Positions 43,705-55,582 of a DNA stretch of 64,000 nucleotides are shown piece after piece (position 1 is the first letter of the stretch; every line of letters begins with the position of its first letter). The notes beneath the pieces are model-generated. The model was not told where the DNA came from, searched no databases, and saw nothing but the letters and a program-made list of their open reading frames with translations. Position numbers and translations under genes: made by a program. Source of the DNA: Pseudopyrenochaeta lycopersici (lineage: Eukaryota; Ascomycota; Dothideomycetes; Pleosporales; Pseudopyrenochaetaceae); contig NHZP01000012.1 of NCBI GenBank assembly GCA_003313425.1, positions 1,302,001 to 1,366,000 of the forward strand, in the 5' to 3' direction.

Positions 43705-46700
43705 CGCTGTGTAGTTGTATGGGGTCGGTGACTGTCGGTTGTGTTAGCGGCGCGTCGAGGAAGCAATTGGGTGCCAAGGGAGGGCGTAGTACGAACCTGT
43801 GATATTAAGACTGCAAGCAGCGTGGACGGGCTAATTGGCGTGCGTTGGGTTGGAAAGATGTTTTGGGGAGCGAGGGAAAGAACAGCAAAGGAAACAAGGC
43901 AATATTAAATGAAGTAACCGTGGAGCGCGATGGTACAGCGCGACCGTCAAAGAGCGAAGGTGGTTGAGGACAAGAATGAGGAAGGGCAGAGCAGAGTAGG
44001 GTGCGGCAGCTTGGGAGGAAAAGGAGAGAGCCGTGGTGGCCGTCGTGCCAGGGCAGCCCCAAAGCACTAGGGCCCTAGCTTTTTCGGGTGGAGATCATAT
44101 CAATTGGTTGGCCAGTGCGCCCTGTTGGCGCATCATGGATGCGGCCGCGTGAATTGCTGTTGGGAATTTTCGGCCACGCTCGTAGTGCATCCGACGCTGT
44201 TCGATAAACGGCCATTGCTGGTGTTGGTGGCCGGCTGCGGAGCGCAACCACGGTTACAGAGTCAGGCGAGCGTTTGACAGGCGGCGAGTTGGCTGTGGAA
44301 GCATCGGTGTTTCTGGCCGGTCCGCCATCCTCCTCACCTTGTCCCGCGCCTTGCAAGTCTTGTTTTGCACGAGCCGCGGGCATGTCGCTCCAAATCTCGA
44401 CATGCACTCGGGATTGCCATCATCTCAGAGGGCCGTCTTGACTGGGAAGTCCTCAACGTCCAGCATGGGTGGCTCCATGCGGCCGCCACATCGCCACACT
44501 AGGAAACCACTATCCGCGATAGCTTAGACTGCCCGCGATGCTTAACCGTGCTCAATCGGCGTCTCGACAGGCACCTTTAGACCTTGCTCATGCTTGAAAC
44601 ATGCGACCGAAGCCATGAACTGCCCCAAACGCCTGAAACCGTTTCGGCAAAGTCGCATTGATGGGCTGTTTATTTCGCAACATAAGCCACATCGTCCAAC
44701 ACTCTCCCTAACACCACAGAAAAGCAACTTCCAAGCTGCAGTTCTTGGCCGAAGGATTGCGTGTCGTCGGGCCATCTAGACCATCCCTGCCGCCTTGCAC
44801 GAGCTTTTGCCCAATAGATCCATATCCGGTTACCGCCCCGGTTAGTTTTGGCAGGCGCGACCGGTGGCAATCTCAAACACTAACTTTTTGACAAAAAATA
44901 GACATGGCCTACCATGGGGATTTTCACTCAAGGAGCTTGCCCGGTTTCCCTTCCCTGTTTCCCCTGGCCACCCACGTCCGAAGCTCCTTTTTTGCCCGTG
45001 TTCGCTGTGGGGTGGACAGCCAAATGTCGTCACCCAATCTCCTTTTCTTCGGTCATTCGATAATGCTTGTGCGGAGTGAACAGGCATCGCTTATCGATCG
45101 CCATGCTTTATGCTCCTTGAGAGCCTCGCCAATATCTGCCAAGGGCTCCGTTTCGACACATAGATTGCTTCTCATCTCTGGCGTTCACAGTCGAGCATTA
45201 CCATAGTATGATCATAAGTGCACCGGCTTTGCGAGGTAATGTTTCAAATACCTCGAAAATACCGCCGGTGCATCATTACAGGTGAGAGGTGTGGAGACAG
45301 CAATCATCCTTGAGTGGCTCTGAGCACTAGATGCCACCACCGAAGGCACTTTGGCTTTGATCACTCGATCAGTTCTTGGAAAGTTACAGTCTCCACCTTG
45401 AATTCATAGAGGGAGAACCTTACAATTTCACAAGAAAATACACAAAAGCATTCAGGTATTCTCAAGCGACCTTGGCAGACGAAATCAAGACCCGCGCTAT
45501 CATTTCGAAGAAGATCCGCTCCGTACCCAGAACATCAATTCCCTCCCTTCACGGCTGGAAACTTGACCCCAATAAGTGGGTAGGCGCCACAGAAGCGTTG
45601 CGAAAACATCCAAAGGTGGTTGTCATATGAGCTGAGTTTCCCATGTGACTGAGTCTCTTATAAAGGCAGGATACGTCCGACGTCACATCTCGTTTCGCCC
45701 TCTCCCTCAGTCAGCCTAGCAAGGCGATAGCCTCGTGTTACGCACCACCATATCGGCCCGCCTGCTACAGCACAGCAACCTCCGCCATCTTCACGAGTGA
45801 AGAGCTGTCCTACACGCTCAAGTTGATATCTCTCCGGGAGGTCGCATTCTCTCAGCCAGAGCGGATTCAGCATGTTGACGCATACTGTACAACCCAGCCG
45901 GCCGATGTTCGGTATCTAGTTCTCGAGCTTTCACGCCCTGCGAGTAAAATGCGCGACAGTGCTGTGTCACCGGAACTACTGCACCAACCTGCCGTGTTTC
46001 CTCTACATCCACTCTCCGTCCAAGCTTTGCGCAAGAGTAATCTTTCCCGTTGCCGCGCTTCCGCATCACCATCAACAAAAGCGTTTACGGCATACTGTGC
46101 AACTTCTTCATCCATCAGTCGGTATAGCTCCACCCGTGGTTCTCACTCCAGATGGTCTGTACCCAGGCGCAAGCCTAAGCTATTCTTGTCCAATCATGTG
46201 GACGGGGCACTTCTACGATCCACATTCGCCATGAACATGGATAGGGATCTCAGACAGACCGCCTCCCGCCATCAACGGCCACCAGCGCTATCTAGATCCT
46301 TGAGTCACCAGACGTCAATCTTGCTGCGCTCCCTACTCACAAAGTCAAGGGTGCAAGACCCGACCGGGGATTCAGACTGTCCTGGTGGTACTCAAACTGT
46401 CGACTCTGACTTTGGTCAGATTACAAGAGTGTTTTCATTCCGCGGACTTCGTTTCTGTTGCCTTGCCACCAACGGCTGTGATACAGCAACAGGACTGGAA
46501 ATAGCTAGATGTTTGGATAACGACCCACAGCAATGGGCGAAGAAGCGAGGAATGTACACAATAGAAGCACCACTACTCGGCTTCGCGCTGCCGTGGGCCC
46601 CTCACGCAAAGCAGACAGGGTTATTCCATTGAGCTTTGTCTTGTTGGAGGCAGCCTCGCAGAGCCTATCGAGGATATCAACATTGATACAAGCTTGTGCT

Positions 46701-46711
46701 TCGCCCGTTGC
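43705..46711. other. 3 kb gene-poor stretch
   Basis: The left part is the ecm33 promoter, with pyrimidine-rich runs. The 269-codon + strand frame at 45823-46632 starts with TTG, has no features, and competes with open frames in two other readings, so it is not called. A short + frame ending at 45630 also lacks an ATG. The nested inverted repeat at 45219-45272 is the only distinct structure. Confidence 0.45.
45219..45272. repeat. Nested inverted repeat (stem-loop or MITE-like element)
   Basis: The outer arms TGCACCGG (45219-45226) and CCGGTGCA (45265-45272) are perfect complements. Inside them CGAGGTA (45232-45238) pairs with TACCTCG (45249-45255) around a 10-base loop. The arms are separated by short unpaired stretches, so a single 54-base hairpin can form on either strand. 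It lies in a gene-poor region. Confidence 0.7.
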
Positions 46712-46990
46712 TCAATGTGGCAAGTAGATGGCAACACAACAAGCGGAGTTTTTCGGGGAATTTGGGTGCTGTACGATAACCGTGCCGTTGCAGATCACGG
46801 GCTGAGTGGCTTCAGCGCACGTTGAAGTGTCAGAGCCCAGGTAGGAAGACGTGCAGCTGGCCTTTTGGAATTGGTAAGGCTTGTGCTCTCCGCTTGTAGA
46901 GGTTCTGACCCAGCATACCTTGCGTTCCGGAAGCCGCCAGGAGGACGTCTGGATCTTGCTCACCCAACTAGGTAAAGTACAAATGAACAA
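46712..46990 (-). CDS. Possible last exon of a small cysteine-rich protein
   Basis: A minus-strand frame ends at a TGA at 46712-46714. Its last about 55 codons have strong C-ending codon preference and five cysteines (ASCTSSYLG, STCAEATQ, VICNGTV, SACCVAIY). A possible acceptor is TTTACCTAG near 46970. I could not find a convincing upstream start or signal-peptide exon in the 300 bases before the DNA glycosylase gene, so start and length are unknown. It could be a remnant. Confidence 0.3.
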   Translation of the reverse strand: MFICTLPSWVSKIQTSSWRLPERKVCWVRTSTSGEHKPYQFQKASCTSSYLGSDTSTCAEATQPVICNGTVIVQHPNSPKNSACCVAIYLPH

Positions 46991-47295
46991 CTACAGTCAC
47001 GCTTCCATTCCGAACAGGTCAAAGGTACCAAAGCCACATGGACATTGTCGAATACTGAGTTTTAGCTATCTAGATGAGGTGACCATTATCCTGGTTTTGA
47101 GGGGGGACGCACATATGTCAGTGGCAAATGGAACTCAAAGCAGAGTCAACCATGAAGCTGCAGCTGGCGTGCCACCGATATGTACTGCAACCTCCCCCAC
47201 TCGTAAGTCTCTGCTGTGCAAACGATCAGTCACCCATTTTGCATGTTGCTATATGCACACTTACATAGCCATCTATCCCAAGTCCACCCTTTCGA

Positions 47296-49009
47296 TCAAC
47301 TACTCTGCATAACACTAATATCGACATCCTCGATCCGCCACATATACCACATGAAGAGAGACCTGCGATGACCTTTAGCGGTGTGTAACGGCGTACATGT
47401 GAACGGAGTTAGCCGCACCTGTAAGGCGAGAATCTCGACGCAATGTCGAGCATTTCCTTCTCGGACATGTATCTGCACGAGTAGCCATTAGCTCAGGCCT
47501 CCACAACAAATGAATCGTGTGGGTGGCACTCGGTGGCTTGGCCTGGTCTACGCATGCGGACTGGAACACAGGAGGGCGAGCTCCTGAATACGTACTTCCA
47601 CTTTCCGCCTTTGGCTTTCAATTTGTTTGTGTCGCGGCCCATGTATGTGGCCATACCTCGCCTTGGTTGGATGTCAGCAGACTTTCGCTTAAATGCACGC
47701 GCTCTGCCTCGGGTACGTGTTGCAAAGCGCCAGTGACGTCTTGTTTTGTTCCGAGATGCAAGCAGCACTGCAGTGGGTAACGGTTGGGCAAGGTAACGTA
47801 CTGCACACCCAAATCCCCCGTCGAGAAGACGTCCATCCTCTTGAGCCCGAAACACGCAAACATCTCTACGCTCCATCGCCCCAGGCCTCGCACTGCCACG
47901 AGCTTTTCAATAAGCTCTTCGTCACTGGCACTAACTAGCATTTGCGCGCTGAGTTCGCCGTTGGTAAACTTCTCAGCCAGGCCAGAGATGTACTCTGCCT
48001 TGCGTTGAGACAAGCCTGCAGTACGGAGGGTCGGTAGGTCTTTTGCGGTGACTTGAGCGGGCGATGGGAAGGAAGGGTGTGTATCCGGGAAGAGTGCTGT
48101 GAATTTCTTGCGAATCGATGTTGCAGCCTGTCCTGACACCTATAAAATTCGTAAGTGGACGTAGTAGTTGTGAATGCTATGCAAGTTGAATCGGCCCACC
48201 GATTTTTGTTCTTCCTCTCCCGGTGCCATGATATGTATGATGATGTAAGGGTGAGGTGAACATACTTGCTGTCCTATAATTCCACTGCTCAATGCTGTAA
48301 AGGGGTCAACCGCTTCCCGGAGTCCTTCAGGGCTGAACATCTTGCAATGATGCTTCTCAATCAGCCCTTGCAATTTGGGATCAACCTTTACTAGATATGC
48401 TTCCGCATCCTTGAGCAGTCTATCAATATCAGTGCTTGCCGCTGGTATGGCTCCAACATCTGGCGGCACAAGCTCTTTCGCTTTGCGCTTCTTCGCCGGA
48501 GATTCCTGTGATGCTGACGGAGTGTCTTGCGAAGCAGATTCCTTGACCGGAGAGGACTGATATGCAACAACTCGTGAACCGCCAGGTGTGGACAGGGGAG
48601 CATTTGTAGCATGGGGCTCTGCCGGTCTGGGCTTAAGGCCCGCGAGATCCTCTAAAGGGTGGTTCAGTTCTACCGCTCCCGCAACAATCAATCCAACGCC
48701 AGATGGCGTTGGTGTGAACGGCGGCGGCTTTGCAGGAGACTCAGAAGCAGCTTTACGCCGCTTTCGCACAGGTGTAGCTGGTAGTCCGGGGACCGCGAAA
48801 GGAAGATCAGGAGTGGGAATAATGGTACCATGTGATTCATCTTCGAGGGCCTGGGATGGCGATGTCGCCGAGGGTCTACTTTTGCGTTTCTTCAGCGCTG
48901 GAGCAGCTTTTTCGGCTTTTTCGTATTTTGCAACCCCATTCGGTGCCTTTGCTTCAGGATTTGGCGCGGTAATGCCACTTGCGACGCGTGCTGAGCGCCT
49001 GAGAGACAT
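47296..49009 (-). CDS. mag1: DNA-3-methyladenine glycosylase (AlkA/Mag1 type, HhH-GPD)
   Basis: Five exons, 49009-48266, 48139-47802, 47661-47596, 47472-47419 and 47362-47296, join to 422 residues; the frame closes across all four introns. The first 190 residues are Lys/Pro/Ser-rich, basic and probably disordered, with nuclear-localisation-like runs (KKRKSRP, RKRRKAA, AKKRKAKE). The HhH-GPD fold follows: DPFTALSSGIIGQQVSGQAA (about 236-254), LSQRKAEYISGLAEKF near 292, the helix-hairpin-helix VRGLGRWSVEMF (about 331-342), and the catalytic aspartate in FSTGDLGVQRG (D357). The C-terminus is SRFSPYRSLFMWYMWR, the usual end of the fold. The enzyme removes alkylated purines in base-excision repair. 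The last two exons are under 70 nt each. Confidence 0.9.
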
Positions 49010-49963
49010 GGTGAGTAGAGGATATGGGATTCTGGTGAATAAGGAGGCCTGACGTCATTTCTGTCAGCGATGCGTTCTTGATCGAGGCTTTATCAACGTA
49101 CTCTGTATTCTAGGATTGTTATTACAGATTTTGTACAATGGAACATATAGTTGCACAATGTTGGTTAGGGTTGGTGAGACGACGCGAGACGCGGGGAAGG
49201 CTGAGGCTGAGCTGACGCCTGGGCACATGACAGCGCGGCGCTGACATATCCAGAGTCGTAGTCTTTGGCAATCCGTATTTCTCGCATCATGTCCGCTAAA
49301 ATCTGTTTACATATCAAATATTGAGGCTATCTATTTACAGTGCAAGATACCGTCGATAGATTATGGCTGGTAATCTATCGCCAGGAAGCATGCTGGCCCG
49401 GGGAGTAATAGATAATCGAACCACTAGCGACCATGCAAACACTTGCAAGTCTCGACACTGGCATTCAAAGATTGACTTTCGAGGAAGCTGGTTGAAGCTG
49501 TTTCAGCCTTATTCACAGTATCATGTAGAATATGTTCCATGAAAACACAGCTTGCAGCCAACGGAAGTGTGCGCAGAGCCGAGAGTGTACCTGACAGTCA
49601 AGTTGGTACTCGCATGTTTCCGTTCTTCACGACATATTTCACACTGCTTTCATACTTTGAAGGATAGTCCTCTCCAAAATCGTTGCCTTGCTCGGTGCAT
49701 TCACAGTTATGGATATTGATCTGCCCTCGTTTCCCATAGATAATTTGCTCCGGGATCTACAATTAAATCAAGAAGAGTTGCTGGGTTTTGGCAAGCGTGA
49801 TTAGGATTGTGAGGCGGGGGAAAGAGGAGTGATTTGGCTCAACTGCTTCAATTGCGAAAATTCCTGTACGAAAGATGTTGGTGTTTTACACTCTATTGCA
49901 CAACCCCGAACCTCGCCCTTCCAGTTTCAGGAATGTCCATTCCAGATATCATATGTACATCGT
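49010..49963. other. Intergenic stretch
   Basis: This is the promoter of the DNA glycosylase gene on the left and the 3' flank of QCR7 on the right, AT-rich around 49120-49420. No coding or repeat structure was recognised. Confidence 0.5.
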
Positions 49964-50560
49964 TTAGTGGCCAGCGTTCTTCTGCCTCTTAGAGACAATC
50001 ATCGACTCAAGGTCCTCGCGCTCAGCCATCTCAGTCTCAACCTCCTCAATCAGGGGCTGGAGGTAAGGGACATCCTATGAGGTGATTAGCATGGCAATCC
50101 TTCAATTGTTGATATTTTTCTCACATCAGCCGGCTTGGTCCACTCCTCCTTGGGCAAGAGCTGATGCTGCATGGATAACTGTGCAGTGTGAGCCATGGAA
50201 TCTACCACTCTACAGCTCAATGGTATATACCTGCATAGCACGACGCAGGCGGAAAACGCGGTCGTAGGCGGCCTGCGGTCGAAGTCGCTTCAGGGCGGTC
50301 TGGACAACGTCGTTCTCCTCGGGGAGCAAGTCATCGGCCCTGCGAGGCAATTGGGGTTAGCTCATCCAGCCATGGAGCACAGCATCTTCGACAGCTCGCT
50401 TGTATGCGCACGCCGCGGTCTGACGCCATCGCAGAGCTCCGTACCTCAATCCGAGCTGCCTGTAGCCGGCGGCGTTGCAGTACCAGTTGGAGAGCGGCTT
50501 CATCCAGCGCTGGAGCCATGGGCGCTTGGCGATGTAGGGGGCGAGCGACGGGGCGGACAT
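49964..50560 (-). CDS. qcr7: Cytochrome bc1 complex subunit 7 (QCR7)
   Basis: Four exons, 50560-50445, 50339-50231, 50178-50125 and 50074-49964, join to 129 residues, the normal size for Qcr7. Introns are 105, 52 and 50 nt. The N-terminus [19 protein letters not shown] is followed by the conserved [23 protein letters not shown] (written across the first splice), [32 protein letters not shown] and [13 protein letters not shown]. Qcr7 is a small matrix-facing subunit of respiratory complex III near cytochrome b. It is divergent from a mitochondrial carrier gene. Confidence 0.94.
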
Positions 50561-51024
50561 GGTTGCGGGGGTTCGACGAGGGATTGCGGGTGTCGAGAGC
50601 GTGTGCAGCCGTCAATTGCAGATTTGGGTGTCGAGCGTGAGGTGGTAATGCGAAAGAAACGCTCGCCAATAGGCTGAGCTTGGCCCGCGGCCCTTGCTCT
50701 TATTCAGCTGTCCCCACCCACGCAGCGCCGGCCGAACTTCAACTCGTGCTCAACCAACTCTGACGTCTGGACCCGAGCATCGCACCACCCCAGCGACGAG
50801 CTCTGCATTCTCGCAGCCCGCCCTCCCTCGACCCGCCCGCTGTCCGCTCCGCCCCCCGCCACAGCTCCCACTCTGCAGTCGCCCGTCAATGGAGCCGGTT
50901 AATCGCTAGCCATTGTGTCACTCAAGTGCTGCGGGGTTTCCGCACACTGAGGCACTCCCAAGGGGACGACGGCCGGTATGCATTCACTCTTGTAGCCTGC
51001 AGAGGGGCCCGCTCTAATCGCTCC
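50561..51024. promoter_or_regulatory. Divergent promoter between qcr7 and the mitochondrial carrier gene
   Basis: 464 GC-rich bases lie between the start codons of two mitochondrial genes, so coordinated expression is plausible. No factor site was assigned. Confidence 0.5.
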
Positions 51025-52316
51025 ATGGCTGCAGTGCCCCCAATGTCGACGCACGATCCCGCGCCGCCGTCCCCGACTACAGTGCAAGACCGTTATGCGC
51101 CTTCCGCCGTTGCCATCCAACCGCGCGACATGACCCCCCCGAACAACGCCAGCAATTGGAGCTCGCCCCTCGCCAGCCTCGCGGTCAAGGTGTCCAGAAT
51201 ACCTGACGGGCCAGTCAATGCGCTGTGTGGAGCCTCTGCCGGCGTCGCCTCGGGTATCGTGACCTGCCCGCTCGACGTTATCAAGACCCGCCTGCAAGCG
51301 CAGGGCTCCTTCCGCCCACGAAAGTACACCGGCCCCAACCGTGCCGTATACAAAGGCCTCACCGGCACCGCTCGAGTCATCTGGCTCGAGGATGGCATTC
51401 GAGGGCTCTACAGAGGGCTCGGCCCGATGCTGCTTGGGTACATCCCAACATGGGCCGTCTACATGAGCACCTACGACGCAGCAAAGGACTTTCTCTATCC
51501 CCAGATGGGTCAGTGCTGCCTTCAGGCTTCCCCGGTTGTGTCACTGACATGATTCACTCTGCAGAGAACAAGTGGCTGGCGAGAACGCTTGCCTCGGTCA
51601 CCGCTGGTGGCTGCTCCACCCTCGTAACCAATCCGATATGGGTCGTCAAGACGAGACTGATGTCGCAAGTCAGCTCTCGCGCCTCAGAAGAACACCGCCC
51701 GCCATGGCACTACCGAAACACCCTCGACGCTTTCCGAAAGATGTACACCAAGGAGGGCATCGCCTCCTTCTACTCGGGTCTGGCCCCCGCTCTACTGGGC
51801 CTTACCCACGTAGCTATACAATTTCCGTTGTATGAATATCTGAAGTTGAAGTTCACAGGCCTAGAAATGGGCCAAGCAGACGAAAAGTCGCAAGAGATAC
51901 ACTGGTTCGGTATCGCAATGGCCACAGTTTTGAGCAAAATCACCGCCACCTCAGCAACATACCCACATGAAGTCCTACGAACGCGACTACAAACACAGCA
52001 GCGTTCCCTGCCTTCGCACTCGCACGATCACATCTCGTTCCAAGGTGGACGACATGGAATCGGCCACCAAACCCGTCCTCCAGGAACAGCTTCTTCTGAC
52101 GGTATGATAAATGCGCCTAGATACCGGGGTGTCATTAAAACATGTGGTGTTATACTGCAAGAAGAAGGTTGGAGAGCATTTTACAACGGGATGGGCACGA
52201 ACATGGTTCGTGCTATTCCTGCTGCAGTTACTACAATGATGACGTTTGAGGGATTAAAGCTCGTTCACCAAAAGCTCAAGAACGAGGGCAAGAGAATAGA
52301 AGAAGATGGCTCATGA
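51025..52316 (+). CDS. Mitochondrial carrier of the NAD/folate/FAD group (Yia6/Ndt1-like)
   Basis: Two exons, 51025-51508 and 51565-52316, join to 411 residues around a 56-nt intron. The start is the first ATG (MAAVPPMSTH); the frame upstream has only a GTG. Three mitochondrial-carrier repeats carry the signature sequences CPLDVIKTRLQAQ (about 81-93), NPIWVVKTRLMSQ and YPHEVLRTRLQTQ. The Trp that replaces the acidic residue in the second repeat is typical of the NAD, folate, FAD and pyrimidine nucleotide carriers. The length and the about 55-residue polar N-terminus resemble yeast Yia6/Ndt1, which brings NAD+ into mitochondria. Substrate assignment within this group is an inference. A 30-residue Gln/His/Gly-rich insert sits in the third repeat before the RYRG motif. 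Confidence 0.88.
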
Positions 52317-52936
52317 CGAAAACACTACAATGAAGGTCAGCTTGAATCAACATTTCAACTCATTGGCAGATACCCCCTCAGGGCGTTAGTAATGTATTTG
52401 GGAGTAAGCCACTCTCAGTGAGCGCTCCTGGTTCTGTTCCGTTCGCATGTCATGCCTGTATATACACCACAGCATCATCGGATATTGGGAGCATCGGCGC
52501 TCTTGGCGTTGATAGGAAATCGTGGTCAAATCAGGTTTTAGGCTTTGGTATATCTATTAGCATATTTGGCCGTTATCATGCTGTCAGGGAACTCAATACA
52601 ATAATTCGAATAAGTTCTGATCATTTCAACTTGTGCGAGTCTCTCAAAGATCATGTTCGCATGTACGACAAACGCAGCCTGGGTGAGGTGTGGTGAATGA
52701 GGTCACCGCTCTTTCAAACGGATGCTGTCGTCGAATCATAGTTGAAGAGCGCACATATTGAATGCTGGCAAACTCTCAAAGCGCTCGACTTGAATAATCT
52801 AAGAGTCACGGTCGCATGATGCAAGCCTCCACCGAGAGGTAAACGCATCCAGCGAGAGGCTTCACGTCCTACTTAAAACAAAACTCCACTATATCACACC
52901 AAAAAAAAGCCCTACTGTTGTAAAGACTTTCGCCCA
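52317..52936. other. Intergenic stretch
   Basis: 620 bases: 3' flank of the carrier gene and promoter of the large unknown protein. I see nothing distinctive. Confidence 0.5.
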
Positions 52937-55582
52937 ATGGTTCAAGACATTTCCGACCCAGAGCCTCCGGGCATACCTCCTGTACCTCCTCGCAATCCGC
53001 TTCGACTCAGACCACATATTAACAACAAGACTCACCAGATACTGACTACGCTCGGGTGTGATTCTTTGCAACCTGTATCACCTACTTCTCGGATGCCCCT
53101 GGACAACGTCGACCGCGAGATGAATGATATGCGCCAGAGGCTTGTCAAAGCCATCCACGAGGGGAATAAGGTGCACATTGGATGGGAGAGCAATAGCATG
53201 AGCCGAAGTAGTCAAGAGGTTGCAAAGAGAAGGGAGGATGGCCAATGCACTGCCATGGAGTTTTTGAAGAGTGAGGAAGCATCCAAAGAAGGCAAAGGGA
53301 ATAAGCTGGAGGTCAAGTCTACGCTATGGTTAAAGGAGCCAAGCACATCGAGTCAGCCCATGGACCAAAATGGAGATGAAGAATCGAAATACACCGCAAT
53401 ATGGCGGTACAAAACTCGTGATGGAGCTTCCAATACCGATACGGCTATCCCTAGCCCATCATGCTACAGTGTGTTACTAGAGCACATGGTAGGATTGCAA
53501 AACGTACATGCTAATATTAATGACAAATCTGCCATGGCTATTTGCACTGATAATGGCGACTGCCTACAGTCATTCTGCAACAGAGTGGAAGAAGAAGAGA
53601 ATACCAAAGCAGAGGAATGGTTGGAGCGTGGTATCCCGAGTCCGCCATCAAGGACAACAAAGCAGCCAGATAATCGAGAGTGTGCTCCATTCTTCACCCC
53701 AATCATAAATCCGACACATCCAATCTCGCCAATGAACAACGGACGCGACATGTATGGCAACTATATTGATTCTAACATGCGAGACTATTTCACAAGTCAA
53801 TCTCTGTCAACCTTACTTACAAAAGACTCTCTTAAGCAGAGTGAATATGCGCACAGAGAGCTGAAGCAACAAACTCTGCCTTGCTTTAAAGGGGACAGGG
53901 ATAGGAGGTGCTTCCAGTCACAGCCACCGAAGAGTCACCGCGATACAGACAAATTAAAGGAAGAACAAGGGCCTAGCCGGCAGCTGGGAAACCTCGCCCA
54001 ACATCCACGCTCTCTTGATGAAGCAACGTGCCAGCAGCACTTAGGAGATCGATTACTACCTAGTGTATCGTCTGAGAGTGCTTATGCGCCTACAGTGAAC
54101 TCCACGGCAATTGGAAACACAACTCTAAATCCATTCAATACTTCGGACCAGAATCTAGATGAAATTCTCGATTCTATATTTATCAAACATTTTGGTATTC
54201 CAAATCCCGCTATCACACGTTCGCCTGTGACTAGCAACCACCACTACAATGCACTTGAACCTAAGGACGTAGTGATCGAAGGACGATCTCCTCCTTTGCT
54301 TCCTTTTGATGAAAATTCCCTTCCGGATAAGTTGAGTGCACTTCAACTGCGGCCTCGAGGAAGAGAAAGGCGGCCTATATCTCCCCAGCCAGAACAACCA
54401 ACAATGGCGAATGGAACGCGCAATTTCGGCGCCAGAGAGACCAAAAGATGGGGCGACGCCATTGCGACAGCTCCACCAAAAGGACGAGCACCTCCTCAGC
54501 CAAAAGTCGTGAAGTCACTGCACCGATTGCAAGAGGAAGATGAAGACGATTATCGAGACCCTTCGAATCATACAGAGTTTGACGTAGAGTCTCTTGATCC
54601 GTCTAATATGAAGCGTTGCAATAAAGCAATTTATTCTTCTGGAGAGGATACATGCCACCGTCAGCAGAAGCGTGCAGGAGTTTGGTTGCAAAAGGACGAA
54701 AAGGCCCCTCGGTTGTTGCTAGCTGAGTGCGAGCGAGAGGATCAGCTGCGGAATAGGCAGGCCAGAAAATTCGCAAAGCCTAATATCCAGGCCTTCACAC
54801 CGAGTGATTCGATTAGCCATAAGCTTTCGTGGTCACCACAGCAAGATGTTCCTCTCAGGAAAGACATGCATGCTGTACATGAGCATGAGAACTACCACTT
54901 CACACAGACAGATCGACCTCATAGTAACATCGACGAACAAACTATATGGCAGTACCTTCGGCCGCGCCCTGCTCCGAAAATTATTGGTGGGCCTGCTGTT
55001 AGGCAAGCCATCAAGCCTGTGGAATATGAGAAAAAGAAAAAGGACTCGCTCGGAATGGGACGGCATGTTGCTGGCAAAGTAGCACGATTTCTGCTCGCTG
55101 TACCGAGTGATCCAAATCTGAAGACTTACTTGAGGCGGCACCCGCTGGCTGACGGTCAGCAGCCAGAGAGCAGGAAGAGAAATAAGGAAGAAGAAGGTAA
55201 ACGAAATGCAGTCGATGTTGGAACCACAGCGACCCGGCGGCTCTTCGCATCCAATGTCGAGCACAAATTCAACTACTCACCTTCAATACCAGTGAACAGA
55301 AAGATACGCTACAAACGCGCCATGCCACGCCCTGGACGACTTCCATCCTCACAAGAAATACGAGAGGCCAAGTCCACCAATAACCCCCATGCACCCAGTG
55401 AATTAGATACCGATACGCTCAGGCCATTGCAGGATGACCACGACAACGTAGCAATTCCACAAGGGCGAGCACATATAAGGGATATACATAAGGGTAGGCA
55501 AGTCCATTCGAACTTTAGCAGGGACTCGAGTGTGAACGGCAAAGAGCAAGTGAAGAGGAAAGAGAGTTCGTGGAGGAATTGA
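52937..55582 (+). CDS. Large, mostly disordered protein of unknown function
   Basis: A single exon of 881 residues from the ATG at 52937 (MVQDISDPEPPG). Composition is polar and charged throughout, with many Asn, Gln, Arg, Lys, Glu and Pro and few hydrophobic runs, so most of it is probably disordered. Short basic segments stand out (QLRPRGRERRPISPQ near 470, EYEKKKKDSLGMGRHVAGKVARFLLAVPSDPNL near 695-730), and the last of these could be a folded helix or membrane-proximal element. There is no signal peptide and no known domain. The absence of any stop over 2.6 kb and the ATG start make it a real gene with high probability. Confidence 0.72.
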   Translation: MVQDISDPEPPGIPPVPPRNPLRLRPHINNKTHQILTTLGCDSLQPVSPTSRMPLDNVDREMNDMRQRLVKAIHEGNKVHIGWESNSMSRSSQEVAKRREDGQCTAMEFLKSEEASKEGKGNKLEVKSTLWLKEPSTSSQPMDQNGDEESKYTAIWRYKTRDGASNTDTAIPSPSCYSVLLEHMVGLQNVHANINDKSAMAICTDNGDCLQSFCNRVEEEENTKAEEWLERGIPSPPSRTTKQPDNRECAPFFTPIINPTHPISPMNNGRDMYGNYIDSNMRDYFTSQSLSTLLTKDSLKQSEYAHRELKQQTLPCFKGDRDRRCFQSQPPKSHRDTDKLKEEQGPSRQLGNLAQHPRSLDEATCQQHLGDRLLPSVSSESAYAPTVNSTAIGNTTLNPFNTSDQNLDEILDSIFIKHFGIPNPAITRSPVTSNHHYNALEPKDVVIEGRSPPLLPFDENSLPDKLSALQLRPRGRERRPISPQPEQPTMANGTRNFGARETKRWGDAIATAPPKGRAPPQPKVVKSLHRLQEEDEDDYRDPSNHTEFDVESLDPSNMKRCNKAIYSSGEDTCHRQQKRAGVWLQKDEKAPRLLLAECEREDQLRNRQARKFAKPNIQAFTPSDSISHKLSWSPQQDVPLRKDMHAVHEHENYHFTQTDRPHSNIDEQTIWQYLRPRPAPKIIGGPAVRQAIKPVEYEKKKKDSLGMGRHVAGKVARFLLAVPSDPNLKTYLRRHPLADGQQPESRKRNKEEEGKRNAVDVGTTATRRLFASNVEHKFNYSPSIPVNRKIRYKRAMPRPGRLPSSQEIREAKSTNNPHAPSELDTDTLRPLQDDHDNVAIPQGRAHIRDIHKGRQVHSNFSRDSSVNGKEQVKRKESSWRN

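Noticed and set aside
44075..44407. 110-codon minus frame upstream of ecm33
   Set aside because: It lies in the promoter region with no domain and competing open frames.
45823..46632. 269-codon + strand open frame
   Set aside because: It starts with TTG, has no features, and two other frames are open over the same bases.
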